Shown piece by piece: positions 23,892-34,915 of a stretch of 64,000 bases of DNA (its first letter is position 1; the number at the start of each line of letters is the position of its first letter). The notes beneath the pieces are model-generated. The model saw only the letters and a program-made list of their open reading frames with translations. It made no database searches and was not told the origin of the DNA. Both the position numbers and the translations under genes were made by a program. The DNA lies in the NCBI GenBank assembly GCA_035771175.1, contig CM069608.1, positions 15,156,019 to 15,220,018 of the forward strand. Direction: 5' to 3'. The stretch comes from Paratinospora sagittata. Taxonomy: Eukaryota; Streptophyta; Magnoliopsida; Ranunculales; Menispermaceae.

Positions 23892-23996
23892 CTACAGATC
23901 ATCGATTGTCTCATCTTCTTCACAGGCACCTACGTGAATTTGTATGGTTTGTTTGCTAGTAGAAGACACGACCCTGCAACAGTTTCTCCTTGGAGA
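23892..23996 (-). CDS. DUF604 glycosyltransferase exon 3 (terminal, 34 codons)
   Basis: After a long pyrimidine tract and GGTAG the frame reads SPRRNCCRVVSSTSKQTIQI then HVGACEEDETIDDL and TAG. The PRRNCCRV...VGxC block is the conserved C-terminus of the family. It is too short to appear as a long ORF and completes the gene. Confidence 0.85.
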   Translation of the reverse strand, partial: SPRRNCCRVVSSTSKQTIQIHVGACEEDETIDDL

Positions 23997-26900
23997 CTAC
24001 CAAAAAAAAAAAAAAAAAAAAGAAAACAAATAAAAATAAAACTCATTAATCAACTATAATTACACCATCAATTTCTGTGGGTTAATCATAGACTATAAAT
24101 TACATAGTTTCCATTTTTTGTTTGAAGACGGATACCATCATAAAATGGGATCTATTTGAAAACAAATAGTTTTCCTTTTTATATTTGTAATTTTATTTAA
24201 AGTATTTTTGTATGTACAATAATTCAAATGATATATCTATTATATATAATTTAGATATATCAACACATTTATAATTTATAATAAAAATAAATCTCTACAA
24301 TACTGAGAAAACCATCCTTAAAACCTTAATTAAAATCAAGACAATCTAAAATAAAAAAAAGTCTAAATATTGTTACATTGAAGGATCAAGATTTGTACTT
24401 GTATGGCAGTGATCCATACCCATTAGAGGCCTAACAGGGAAAAATGGGTTTGGCCCATTTTCAGATAAACCTTAATTAATTATCAAAAAGGGGGCTTTGA
24501 TCCAATACTAGCCAGAAGCTACTCTATTATAATTCAAAGGTAACGGGCTCAGGCTTGTTTGGAAAAACTACATTTTAAATAAGTTCTTAAAAAAAACTTC
24601 TTGAAAAAGCTAGTTTTAGCCAATGTACTTCTCCAAAATACATAAAAACTATTTTTTCACCTCATTTTAGTCTCAAGAGAGAAGTTGGCTTTGTTTGGGA
24701 GTGCCGTGACATTTTCACCCAAAAGCATTTTTGTCAAATACAATCACAAACGCAAAAATAGGGAAAGAGAGCTTTACTAAAACGTTCTAAAAATCTCTAA
24801 AAATCGCAACACGTGAAAGTCAAACGACACCCAAAGTGTGTTTTATCAAAAACCTTCACTGCGATGTGGTTTTGCCGCTTTCCTAAATAGGGCCGTTATG
24901 AAATGGTTTAAAAACTACTTTTGGTTCAAAGAAGTCTGTAACCACTCAACCATTGAGGGCTCCAATTTGAAAACTAATGGTTTTGAGTAAAAAAAATTGA
25001 CAAAGAGACTCCAACACTAAAATTAGTTGTACCCATGCATTTGAGTCCCTGTAATTATTCTAGAGCCAGCTGCATGTATAGGACGACTCTAAGATTATCA
25101 AAGGACTGATATGCATTAATGCGCTAACTAATTAAGTTTGCTTCAAATTCCTCCTTATTATAGCATCATCCTTGAGTAAACACCTTTATTTTATTTTATT
25201 TATTTATTTTAAAAAAAGAAAGTGAAATTTATTGATAGTATAGGATTCAGGTTGATTAATTACGTACCTTGTCCCACATACGTGGATTGGGGCTCTTGTA
25301 AACCACAATCTTCTGAACATCAGCTGGACTCTTCATTCTCCACTCACATTTAGGATGCAGTGCAGTACGCTTGCCATACACACTCACTGTTCTATTCAAA
25401 GAAGGATCAAAAGTGGCATTTGACATGTAAAACACAAATGGCTTCTGGCAGTAGTGTGGAGTGGCCGGACGAGTATTAAATGCAAATCCATTGGGATCAG
25501 CGTTCTTGTACCAATTGAGAAAAGTTCTTGATGGCCTCTCCATTTCACGAGGTGTGATGTGACCACGGAGTAGCTGAACGGCGTAGCCCCAAGACACGGA
25601 GATGGTCCAGTTGTTGGGCTTGTGGTAGCAGATGGATTGCTGCATCAGGGCGGCCGAGTCGAGTTTGGTTGGCACGGCTAGGTGTTGGAGGGCTTCGACT
25701 CGAGTCATCTTGGGGAAAATTGGTTCGACCAGGTCCAAATGGTGCATTGTTACTAGTGGGGCCACTGGGTGAGCGGCCAGAAGGCCAAATAGGCTTCCAT
25801 ACACATCGAACTGTGGGCAAATCATTTACAAAATATTAGAATCAATGAAGAATTAAAAAGTGAGCAAATTAATGGCATTACAATTTAATTATATACAATA
25901 TAAATTAACTATGCATTTTTAGATTATATTGGGTAGATACACTAATACATAATTTAAGGTAATTTTAAATTTACTGTAACATTATTAATTTTTATTATTT
26001 TTTCATACTAACCTTGTGGGTCGGAAAAAGACCCTCATATGGGAAAGGAAGACTCAAACCCTTCATGTTTTAATTTGCTCGCTTTAAAACTTGTAAAGAT
26101 TTGAATAAAGTGGGCTCAAAGATCATGATATGGGCTCAATGACTTAATATAGATCACAGAGGCTCATAGAAAGTTATAGGTGCTAAACTTTCTACTACCT
26201 ATTGTAAGCATAATCCAATTTTTTTGAGATTAACTTTTCTAATTTGACAAAATTCAAAGAAAGAAAACAAACTAATATAGGATGCACATGCGCGATTATC
26301 ATATTCCCATCGATATATTATAAACTATGGTGATGTTGGGTTGATTTATTTTCTTTCCATTATTTTGATTTATTTTCTTTGTTAATATTTTCATATTCGT
26401 CATACTTTTAATATACTTGTTTTTGTTTGGAAATATAATGTTTCCTAATTTAGGTGATAGTTTAGTTTCCAAATTTTGAGTAGCTAGGTTAGGTTATATA
26501 TTGAGGATTGATAAATTGAAGAAAATTTACTCCACCTCAACTTTACAAATGTTAGAATCTTTAACTTTTCCTTACTCATCCTCTACATTCCCTATACCAA
26601 ACATCTCCTGAAGGAGCTAAATCATTTTTTTGGAAAGGAAAAGAGGGGGAATACCCAGCAAGAACAACTAGCACACTACATCTCGAACTCTCCTAGGCCA
26701 AGTAACCCCAGTTGCATCTTCCCACAAAATATTGAATAACCCACGGGGAGGGGAAGACAGGATACACACTCCCCGATTGAACTTCAAAGCCTCAGTAGCC
26801 AAATAGTCTGCTGCTCTATTACCTTCTCTGTAAATGTGCTCAACTTGAACTATCCAATCTCTCTGAAGGAGTCTTCTACACTCATTTACCAAGTTGGAAA

Positions 26901-29900
26901 GGCTAAGCTGCGGCATACTGTTGCCTTTTAACCAACCAGCCACCATAGCCGAATCTGTTTCGAAAACTATAGAACGATGGCCCTCCTCCCAAGCAAGACG
27001 TAAGCCATGAACAGCAGCCCATAATTCAGCTTCAGTTGCAGTACAAGAACCAATATTAGCCACAAACCCCCTCAACCACATACCACGATAGTCACGGAGA
27101 AGACCGCCACCCCCTGTTCGCGATGAAGCATTCTTAAGACATCCATCAGTATTAAGCTTAGTCCAACCATGGTTGGGAGCACACCAGCCTACCATCTTCA
27201 CCCTCTCTATCAGTCCATCATCATGGACCGCCACTTTGGCTCGAAAAGCATGAATGATTTCAGCCACTTTCCCTTTAAGCCAAGCTATGTTATACTCGAA
27301 GTGAAAACGAAGATTGCGAAATACTAAATCATTCCTCCATTTCCAAAGAGCCCACACGGCAACTGTAAAGTAGGAAGCACAGTCATAGTCAACATTACAA
27401 TCATTAACGCCAGCAAGATTATGAGCAAGCCAGCTTTGGAAATCCAAATTGCTCTGAAGATGATACTCAACTGGCTGCAATAGACGCTTCCATAATTGCA
27501 CGGCTCTAGAGCAATTTCGAAAAATATGATCTACATCCTCGATACATCCCACACATTCAATACAGTCAGATGCCATGGTGAAACCCCTTTTCATCCGCTC
27601 AGCATTGCACATGATCTTTCGATGCGCAACCATCCACAAAAAAGTCTTGCATCTTTGAGGAGCTTTAAGCTTCCAAATCATCCTCCAAAGGGGATTAGGA
27701 TCTCCCATAAGAGTGCCAGTAGAAATAGTATAAGCAGAGGTCACCGTTAATATGCCACTCTTAGAAGCTCCCCAACATATGCCATCTGCAACCTCCTCCT
27801 CATCCCATAAGAGCACAGCAGCAAGTTTATTTTCAACCTCAAAAGGGAGTAAACCTGATAGAGCATTCCAGTCCCACCCTGAGCCCTTCACCCAATAGCT
27901 TGAGACAGGCCTATACATCTCTACCAAACTCAAATCCCGCATTTTCATATTGATTAAGGCCACCTCACCTACCCATGTATCAAGCCAGAAAAGAGTGTCC
28001 TTACCATTACGAACTAGAGCCCGCACTCCGCTACGTAAAATAGGCGAGGCTTTAACAATGCCCCGCCACGCATTGGAAGCCCCATTCTTAGGCTGCAACC
28101 TATCAATAGTAGCTTCCCGATGCAGATACTTCATGGAAACAACTCTGGCCCAAAAGCTATTCTTATCTGTAATTAGTCTCCATCCCAATTTGGCCAAAAA
28201 AGCCAAGTTCATATAAGCCATACTCTTAATGCCAAGACCACCGTTCTCCATAGGTTTGATGATGATTTCCCACTTAATGAGGTTGACGCCCTGCTTCTCA
28301 TTAGACCCTCCCCATAGAAAACGTCGAACTAATTTATCAATGGTATTACACACCCCTATTGGTAACACCATAGTCTGCATGATGTACATGGGAATAGAGT
28401 TAAGCACCGATTTAACTAGAACCAATCTACCCGCAAAGGACAAGAATTTTGTCTTCCACCCCTCCAATCGAGTAGTCACTCTCTCAATGATGTACTGAAA
28501 GTCAGCAGGTCGGACCCTCCCATGAATGGAGGGAGCACCAAGATACCGACCCAGGTTGTCCGTAAGGGGAATACCAGAGATAGTAGATATGTCTTGAGCC
28601 ACCGCAAGCTCCACATTGTGAGATACAAATATATGAGATTTCTGGCAGTTAACTCTTTGGCCCGAGCACGCACAAAATAAATCCAGGCACTTCATAATAA
28701 CCTTTATCTGCTCTGTAGAAGCTTCCGCAAACAAAACCATATCATCTGCAAAGAAAAGGTGGGAGATAGAAGGACCATTACGAGAAAGCTGTATGGGTTT
28801 CCATTCCTTTCGCTCCACTGCCCCATTAATCAAATGACCCAATCTTTCAATACACAGAACAAAAAGATAAGGCGAAATTGCATCCCCTTGCCGAACTCCG
28901 CGCTCAGGGGAGAAACAATCCAAAAGATCCCCATTCCAGACAATCGACATCCTAGAGGAAGAAACACAATGCATCACATTTCGGATCCACCCATCACCAA
29001 GACCAATCTCCTTCAACGAGTCTTCAATAAAATCCCAAGATAATCGATCATAGGCCTTTTCAAGATCAATCTTAATTGCCATATGAGAAACACCACTCTT
29101 CTTAGTTCTCATTGAATGAAGGACTTCTTGATACACAATGACATTATCTATAATTTGGCGACCAGGAACAAAGCTGCTTTGGTTGGGAGAAACAAGACTA
29201 GGGAGGATCATCTTTAGCCTATTTGTCATAGCTTTTGTAATCAGTTTATAGCCCACGTTGCAGAGACTTATAGGTCTAAGCTGGGTCAATAATTCAAGAT
29301 GCTGAACCTTCGGTACTAATACCAACAGAGTATCATTGATCCCATCTGGGAGCTTTCCTGACACCCAAAAGTCTTGAACAAGCTTGTAGACAGAAGGCCC
29401 CACTGTAGGCCAGAGGCGTTGATAAAAACCTGCATGAATACCATCCGGGCCTGGCGCTTTGAAGGGAGCCATATCAAATAAAGCCTGACGAATCTCTTCA
29501 ATCTCAAAGGGCTGATGAATCCTTGCCATGACAGCACCATCTAGAATTGGAAAACCCCCTTTAGGAAAATCAGACATATCCCCGCAAGGTTCTTTTGAAA
29601 ATAACCTGGTATAAAAATCTTGAATTAGATGCTTCAACTGAGCTGAATCTGAAACCCAATTTCCATCTGCACCTTTTAACCTCCCAATGACATTCCTACT
29701 CCGACGAATGACTGTAGTAGCGTGATAGAACTTGGTATTGCGGTCACCCGAAAGGATCCAGTCGGCTCTAGATTTCTGAAACCACGAAAGTTCTTCTTGA
29801 TACAGAACAAGGTCCAGCTCCTTCTTAAGCTTAGACTCCAAAAGATGAATACGGTGTGTAGGGTGTTTAGATAAGACACGTTGAATGCCTGCAAGTCTCG

Positions 29901-32900
29901 CCCAGAGCCTCTTCTTCCTCCTAGAAATACTCCCAAACTCAGTACTATTCCATGAAGTAAGAACCGAGGCTATATGCCGATTATTTGTATCCAAAGATCG
30001 GTCACGACTCCAATTCTCCTTAATGACATTGTAAAATCCCGGATGAGTCAGCCAAGCTGCCTGAAATTTAAACTGCGTTGGCCTCACAGTGGCACTTGAA
30101 CCCTTTAAACGAACCAAGATAGGAACATGGTCGGAGTGATGTTTAGGAAGGTGAATCACTCTAGCGTCCTCAAACATATGCCTCCAAGCTAAATTACATA
30201 AAACTCTATCCAGGCGAGCTCCCTTAAACTGATCCCCTATACCCCTACTCCAAGTATAGGCTTGTCCGGAAATTCCCATGTCCAGCAAATCATGATCAAA
30301 AATCCAATCCCCAAAACCAGAGCTGCCATGATGAGCCACAGCATTCCCACTACTAACTTCTTCGGAACATACCACCGCATTAAAATCACCCGCAATAATC
30401 CAAGGCTCACTCATATCAAAAACATTCTTATTAAGATCCCTCCATAACAGCTTCTTCAGGCTGGCTGTAGGACTACCATAAACAACAGATAACAACCACT
30501 GATGCATACTACTATCCCGAACCCTCATATGGATAAACTGGGGATGAGTAGCAATAATATTTATTTGACAAGAACTATGCCAGAACACCCAAATACCACC
30601 ACTGAAACCCAATGATTCTACCCGGACCCATTCATCAAATCCCAGCTTTTTACAGAGAAAATCTGCCTGAGATCCACTCACTTTGGGCTCTAACAACCCC
30701 AATATGCCTGGTTTATGCATCTTAAGCAGGTCTTTCAGGGAACGGTGGAACTCCTTCGAAGCCGCCCCTTGACAATTCCAGATCATAAAATCCATAAAAA
30801 CAAGATAAAATAGGCTACCCACCCCTACCGAAGACCAAAAAGTTGACAAGCACGGCTTTAAGAGGAGAACCCTCCATCAACAATATCCATCCTCCCAAGC
30901 GATTCATCCTTGTCACTAGGAGCTTCGTTATGCACCCCCACCAGATTAGCCTTTGTTCCACCAAGTTCCCGCCTACCAATAGCAGGAGCATGCCCAGATT
31001 CCACCACAATAGGAGGATCTTGATGATGTTCTGGTATCGAATTAATTGTAGGATGAATACCCTCCATGTTCTCAACCTGATGCTGGGGATGAGAGACCAC
31101 CGATCGAGAGATCAGCTGACCTCTATTGGACCCACGCACCACAATATGTTCCTCCGCAGCGGCAACTTGCTTGGACTGAGAAGAGATAGAAGTGATGTCA
31201 CGAGTCAGTAAATTCTTCTTTATTCGAACCGCATTGCTGGTCTCTACAGCCACTTGAGTGCTTGGGCCATTATCCACTTCCTTAGTATTTATTTGCATAT
31301 TGGGCCTTCTCCCTTTACTCTTGACATAGTCATTAAGTGATATCCCTGAGCCCATGTGCACGCCAATATCCTTATCAAGATGCGGCCCATCTCGTTGATC
31401 ACTATCAATATTTTTCTCAGGATTATCCTCAACCGCTAATGCCGCATACCGAGAAATATGTTGCTGAAAACTAGCATTTTGTTTAGCACCAATCAGTGGC
31501 ATATCCCGAGGATCACGTCCAGCTCTCCCACTCTTTCCATTTTCAGTTTTGGTCATACCTCTACGAGATCTTCTAGAAGCCAACATCCATGGCCCATAAC
31601 TTTCGGTTATTTCCTGATTCACCGGAGGCTCAGCCGGCCTAGCTTGAACTCCGACCACATCTCTAACATCTCCGGCCAGCACTTCCGCCGGTCCACCGTG
31701 ATGAGGCGTCTCTTGGCCCTCATTCTTTGGACACACATCTTTCCGATGCCCATAACATCCACAATCAAAGCAAATTAAATGGATCCCCTCGTATTCAATC
31801 CGTCGAACCCGATGTCGCAAAGTGAATTTAGATAGAAGTGGCTTGGTTATATCTACCTCCACACATATACGCGCGAACTTCCCCCTAGAGACGGTGCTTG
31901 TTGCATCATCAATCTTCACCGGGCGACCAATACGCGCCTCTACTTTCATGAGGAAGTCATAGTCATAGTATTCAATTGGGAGACAAGGGATTCGCACCCA
32001 CACCAACAATCTATCCATGTTCTCCTGCCCCGGGTCAAAATTAGGATGCCATTGCCGCACTGTCAGATAATGATCAAAGATCATCCATGGGCCCTCAAAT
32101 TTTGCATACTCATAATCCTCCTTGGAGGCAAACTTGACAAGAAAATAGTCTTGATCAATAGCAACTAATTCAATAGGAGCCTTCGGACGCCATAAGGCCT
32201 TAATCTTACGTAACAGGAATGTAAATCCAATTGTTCTGCCCAACAGTTTGATAATAAGTGTCTGTCGCCATGGGCGACGTAAGCGCCTCGTCTCTTCCTT
32301 GGATATGTGAATGACTGGACACTCGGATTCGGACTCCTCAGCCCCCATCTCTCCTTCATCATCTGAGGTCCAATCCTCATCGGACGTCTCACCATCATCC
32401 ATCCGTCCCGTATAGCCCAAAAGTTTGTCTCTAAATGTTGGCAAGGGGGCGAACATCCCATTCCCCTCAGCATTCTCCTTGCATGCCTGAGTCTCCTCCA
32501 CCATACTTACGTCCGCCATCGGCGACAAATCTGCTTCCACTCCATCCACATTCATCTTAACTTTTTTGTTACTTCGTTCAAGCAAATCAGTTTCCCTTTC
32601 AGGAAAAGGAGCAGTGTTGCCTTCTTCTTCCTGGCCTCCAGCCTTGTTAGCACTCAAACCACCACTGTCATCTCCCATCATATCTTTCCGAGGAATCTCT
32701 CCCTGAATCTCTCTCAACTGATCGGAACCACCTCCCGATTCACCGTTCTTGTCCGAAATCACGATCACCGCAGCCGCCTTTGCACGATTCCTTGCCGCAT
32801 CCAATCTCGTCCTCGGCCTCACCGCTGCCGCCGCCGCCGCCTCCTCCTCTGCACCACCACTACCACCGCCGCCGGCAGCAACCACCACCTGGTTTCTCGC

Positions 32901-34915
32901 CGCTTCCTTCGCGACTGCAGCTCTAGTTCTGATGTAGTTTCCGACCAAGGGCTCCGATTTCCTCCTTCCGCCTCGATCCCGCAGTTTCCGCGGCTGATCT
33001 ACGACCAAAGCACGGCCTCGACGTACTCCGCTACGCAGTTCACGCATTCTTCGCCCATGCAATCCAAAACCCCCGCTCTAAATCCGACCATTATATATAT
33101 TCCTCATCGAGAATCCAAAATACCCACCATCACTGCACCAAAATCCCCCCTATTTCAAAATCCTTATCACGCGATCAAAAGCCCTAAATCATTAATTTGG
33201 CATAACATCATCAATTTGATATATCTTCCTTGGATTTCAAATGGTGCAAAATTATTTTATTTTATTTTATTTATTTATCTTATTTTTTTCCTTTCAAAAA
33301 TAAAAATAAAAATTGTGCACCATTTGAAATCCAAGGAAGATGATAATCTATATCTGAGTTCTACTATTACAAAAAGAGCTAAATCACGTTTATCTTTTAT
33401 TAATTAGTCATTAATCATCAAATAAAATTAGCTTCTCCATCATAAACATAATATTTTCGTAATTATCAAATTGGAAAGATAAATTCTTATTTATTATATA
33501 ACGGTCTACCCATCCGAAACAACAAAAAATATCTCATAACTCTGTTTGAAAAAAAAAAAAAGATATTGGGACCTCTATTAACTACTAGATCTCTTACACA
33601 AAGTTCCTTTCTTCCATTACTAAAGACAGAATATACATTAAGGAGAGATCAACTTTTTCAGAAGAGCTTATGGGAAAAGTGTTTTTTTGAAAAACTCTCC
33701 CAATCAGAGCGTAGACCATTTAAAAGCAAATCTAATTAAAATGCATTATTAAAATAAAAAACTTTAATAGTTGCTACAATTAATTAATTAGCTATCACAA
33801 TGCAGGAAGCAGACTCCCAAACGTATTTGGAGTACTTCAACTAATGATAAAAGGTTAACTCAATTTTTTTTTTTTTATGGCTAATAACTCGTGAATATAT
33901 TATATTATAGGGTTATTAATTTGGATTCTAATAGTTAAAAAAACATAACAACAATAACCTCAAAATTTATTCATACCTGGTGAAATCCTGGCTCCTTGGT
34001 GAGCGGTACACCCAGTTCAGCCATGCAAGCATGCATCCGATCATCAGACCCGTACAGCTCTGGATACCTCTCAATACACCGATCATGTACCCTCGCAATC
34101 GCTTTAGCCAAACCATAACTAATCGCAAACCCACCCCCTCCGTACGCCATACCATACGAGAACGCGATGTTCTGCGTGTGGCTCTCCGATACGCTACCAA
34201 TGTAATAGTACTGCTCGTGATCATATTTCGATAACACTCTCACCAAATTATCCGCCACAAAAAACGTATCGTCGTCCCCCATCACGAACCACCTCACATC
34301 CTTCAATCCCAATCTCAAACTCTCCGATAAGATCCTCGATATGCGTATCCCCGAACGATGGCCTCCTGGATGCTTGTAAGGAAATCGACGCGTGTCCTCC
34401 GAGATTCGCAACGGCGGATGGTCATCGCCGTAGTGATTTTCTTGTGTACTACCACTACTACTACTATCACTATCGTTATCGTTTGACGATGATGATCTCT
34501 TTATTTCGGGCGGCGGCGCCTTGTCTAACCAAACGTACCCTCTCATCTCGTCGCGGTTCCACCATTGTTTTACGTAGTTCTTACGGTGTTCCCATAGCTT
34601 CGCGGAGCTTGCGATGCCGAAAACTATGTGCTTAAGGGCTGTTTTTCCTGAGCTTGTGATGTTATTAATCTTCAATTCATCATCATGAGGAGTGATGTTA
34701 ACGGAGGAGATGTTTGGCTGGAGTACTGAAATATTGTCATTGTTGTTATTAAAGGAAGCATAAACGGGAAGCGAGACCTGGTGGACTAAGCAGACGCGAG
34801 AATAGCAAGTAGGGTTTAAGGTATGGAGGAAGAAGGTGATGGTGACGATGAAGAAGATGAGCAAGAACATGATCTTTTGAAGAGCTCTAATGCGCGAGCT
34901 TTTTATGTCTTTCAT
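23892..34915 (-). CDS. DUF604-family glycosyltransferase (GT31/Fringe-like), complete, three exons
   Basis: Putative type II Golgi glycosyltransferase of the plant DUF604 family. Exons on the minus strand: 33977-34915, 25268-25810 and 23892-23996, all in phase 0. Donors are CAG/GTATGA and AAG/GTACGT; acceptors CCACAG/TTC and GGTAG/TCT. The protein is 528 residues, usual for the family. Residues 16-33 form a signal-anchor helix. Residues 94-131 carry KHIVFGIASS...WEHRKNYVKQWW and RGYVWLD. The metal-binding GDDD is at 213-216. GSVSESHTQN and AYGGGGFAISY follow. Exon 2 opens FDVYGSLFGLLAAHP. A Ser/Asp-rich linker spans 141-155. No frame damage is seen. Intron 1 (8166 bp) contains a full LINE. 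The sugar donor and acceptor cannot be told from sequence. Confidence 0.9.
23997..25267 (-). other. Intron 2 of the glycosyltransferase gene
   Basis: 1271-bp AT-rich intron. On the minus strand it ends in a T-rich tract (24001-24035) before the acceptor. The part at 24545-24905 (TTGTTTGGAAAAAC, TTGTTTGGGAGTGCCGTGAC) resembles non-autonomous hAT-like plant elements, but I cannot define its ends. Confidence 0.45.
25268..25810 (-). CDS. DUF604 glycosyltransferase exon 2
   Basis: 181 codons from FDVYGSLFGLLAAHP to NPRMWDK. Contains HHLDLVEPIFP, WTISVSWGYAVQL, FLNWYKN and a Cys-containing C-terminal part, all typical of DUF604 proteins. Confidence 0.9.
26668..30849 (-). CDS. LINE ORF2: endonuclease, reverse transcriptase, RNase H
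   Basis: 1393 residues, full length. Order: APE-type endonuclease (MDFMIWNCQGA at 19, GDFNAV near 155, HSDHVPI near 240), reverse transcriptase (GPDGIHAGFYQ, LRPISLCNVGYKLITKAMTN, active-site FFADDMVLF near 698), zf-RVT zinc-binding region (WKLKAPQRCKTFLW, about 1053-1112) and an RNase H domain (NTDGC near 1231, ATEAELWA, ETDSA, REGNRAADYLA). The true start may be Met19, since the endonuclease fold begins there. It cuts the target and copies the element RNA by target-primed reverse transcription. No stops or frameshifts. Confidence 0.93.
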   Translation of the reverse strand: MSTFWSSVGVGSLFYLVFMDFMIWNCQGAASKEFHRSLKDLLKMHKPGILGLLEPKVSGSQADFLCKKLGFDEWVRVESLGFSGGIWVFWHSSCQINIIATHPQFIHMRVRDSSMHQWLLSVVYGSPTASLKKLLWRDLNKNVFDMSEPWIIAGDFNAVVCSEEVSSGNAVAHHGSSGFGDWIFDHDLLDMGISGQAYTWSRGIGDQFKGARLDRVLCNLAWRHMFEDARVIHLPKHHSDHVPILVRLKGSSATVRPTQFKFQAAWLTHPGFYNVIKENWSRDRSLDTNNRHIASVLTSWNSTEFGSISRRKKRLWARLAGIQRVLSKHPTHRIHLLESKLKKELDLVLYQEELSWFQKSRADWILSGDRNTKFYHATTVIRRSRNVIGRLKGADGNWVSDSAQLKHLIQDFYTRLFSKEPCGDMSDFPKGGFPILDGAVMARIHQPFEIEEIRQALFDMAPFKAPGPDGIHAGFYQRLWPTVGPSVYKLVQDFWVSGKLPDGINDTLLVLVPKVQHLELLTQLRPISLCNVGYKLITKAMTNRLKMILPSLVSPNQSSFVPGRQIIDNVIVYQEVLHSMRTKKSGVSHMAIKIDLEKAYDRLSWDFIEDSLKEIGLGDGWIRNVMHCVSSSRMSIVWNGDLLDCFSPERGVRQGDAISPYLFVLCIERLGHLINGAVERKEWKPIQLSRNGPSISHLFFADDMVLFAEASTEQIKVIMKCLDLFCACSGQRVNCQKSHIFVSHNVELAVAQDISTISGIPLTDNLGRYLGAPSIHGRVRPADFQYIIERVTTRLEGWKTKFLSFAGRLVLVKSVLNSIPMYIMQTMVLPIGVCNTIDKLVRRFLWGGSNEKQGVNLIKWEIIIKPMENGGLGIKSMAYMNLAFLAKLGWRLITDKNSFWARVVSMKYLHREATIDRLQPKNGASNAWRGIVKASPILRSGVRALVRNGKDTLFWLDTWVGEVALINMKMRDLSLVEMYRPVSSYWVKGSGWDWNALSGLLPFEVENKLAAVLLWDEEEVADGICWGASKSGILTVTSAYTISTGTLMGDPNPLWRMIWKLKAPQRCKTFLWMVAHRKIMCNAERMKRGFTMASDCIECVGCIEDVDHIFRNCSRAVQLWKRLLQPVEYHLQSNLDFQSWLAHNLAGVNDCNVDYDCASYFTVAVWALWKWRNDLVFRNLRFHFEYNIAWLKGKVAEIIHAFRAKVAVHDDGLIERVKMVGWCAPNHGWTKLNTDGCLKNASSRTGGGGLLRDYRGMWLRGFVANIGSCTATEAELWAAVHGLRLAWEEGHRSIVFETDSAMVAGWLKGNSMPQLSLSNLVNECRRLLQRDWIVQVEHIYREGNRAADYLATEALKFNRGVCILSSPPRGLFNILWEDATGVTWPRRVRDVVC
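30858..33062 (-). CDS. LINE ORF1: DUF4283 and CCHC zinc-knuckle RNA-binding protein
   Basis: 734 residues, the usual plant L1 ORF1 type, expected to coat the element RNA. The N-terminus is basic with Ala/Gly-rich runs. Residues about 265-410 match the DUF4283 fold (LLGRTIGFTFLLRKIKALW, FEGPWMIFDHYLTVRQWHP, WVRIPCLPIEYYD). A CX2CX4HX4C knuckle, CFDCGCYGHRKDVC, follows at about 431-444. The C-terminal third is low in recognisable domains. Its stop lies eight bases before the first ATG of ORF2, so both are probably made from one transcript. No internal stops. Confidence 0.9.
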   Translation of the reverse strand: MHGRRMRELRSGVRRGRALVVDQPRKLRDRGGRRKSEPLVGNYIRTRAAVAKEAARNQVVVAAGGGGSGGAEEEAAAAAAVRPRTRLDAARNRAKAAAVIVISDKNGESGGGSDQLREIQGEIPRKDMMGDDSGGLSANKAGGQEEEGNTAPFPERETDLLERSNKKVKMNVDGVEADLSPMADVSMVEETQACKENAEGNGMFAPLPTFRDKLLGYTGRMDDGETSDEDWTSDDEGEMGAEESESECPVIHISKEETRRLRRPWRQTLIIKLLGRTIGFTFLLRKIKALWRPKAPIELVAIDQDYFLVKFASKEDYEYAKFEGPWMIFDHYLTVRQWHPNFDPGQENMDRLLVWVRIPCLPIEYYDYDFLMKVEARIGRPVKIDDATSTVSRGKFARICVEVDITKPLLSKFTLRHRVRRIEYEGIHLICFDCGCYGHRKDVCPKNEGQETPHHGGPAEVLAGDVRDVVGVQARPAEPPVNQEITESYGPWMLASRRSRRGMTKTENGKSGRAGRDPRDMPLIGAKQNASFQQHISRYAALAVEDNPEKNIDSDQRDGPHLDKDIGVHMGSGISLNDYVKSKGRRPNMQINTKEVDNGPSTQVAVETSNAVRIKKNLLTRDITSISSQSKQVAAAEEHIVVRGSNRGQLISRSVVSHPQHQVENMEGIHPTINSIPEHHQDPPIVVESGHAPAIGRRELGGTKANLVGVHNEAPSDKDESLGRMDIVDGGFSS
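33223..33341. repeat. Hairpin repeat: two perfect 26-bp arms
   Basis: Arms 33223-33248 and 33316-33341 are exact reverse complements (ATCTTCCTTGGATTTCAAAT...), separated by 67 bp of AT-rich sequence. It lies 30 bp from the LINE target duplication, in the same intron. It may be a tiny MITE; no clear target duplication. Confidence 0.9.
33977..34915 (-). CDS. DUF604 glycosyltransferase exon 1
   Basis: 313 codons from MKDIKSSRIRALQ to KEPGFHQ, with membrane anchor and GDDD motif. The open frame runs only two codons past the GTATGA donor before a stop, which fits a real splice site. Confidence 0.9.

Larger units (their letters stand above)
26627..33183 (-). mobile_element. Full-length L1-type LINE in intron 1 of the glycosyltransferase gene
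   Basis: 6.6-kb non-LTR retrotransposon with a 5' UTR of about 120 bp (33063-33183), intact ORF1 and ORF2, a short 3' UTR and a very short A tail (seven T on the plus strand, 26625-26631). The 10-bp repeat CTAAATCATT occurs at 26617-26626 and 33184-33193 and fits a target-site duplication. It has the same orientation as the host gene. Both ORFs are undamaged, so it is young or still capable of movement (inference). Confidence 0.85.

Noticed and set aside
27496..31778. Several plus-strand ORFs of 60-122 residues
   Set aside because: They are antisense shadows of the two intact LINE ORFs.
32749..32937. Alanine-rich plus-strand ORF
   Set aside because: Antisense of the low-complexity N-terminus of LINE ORF1.
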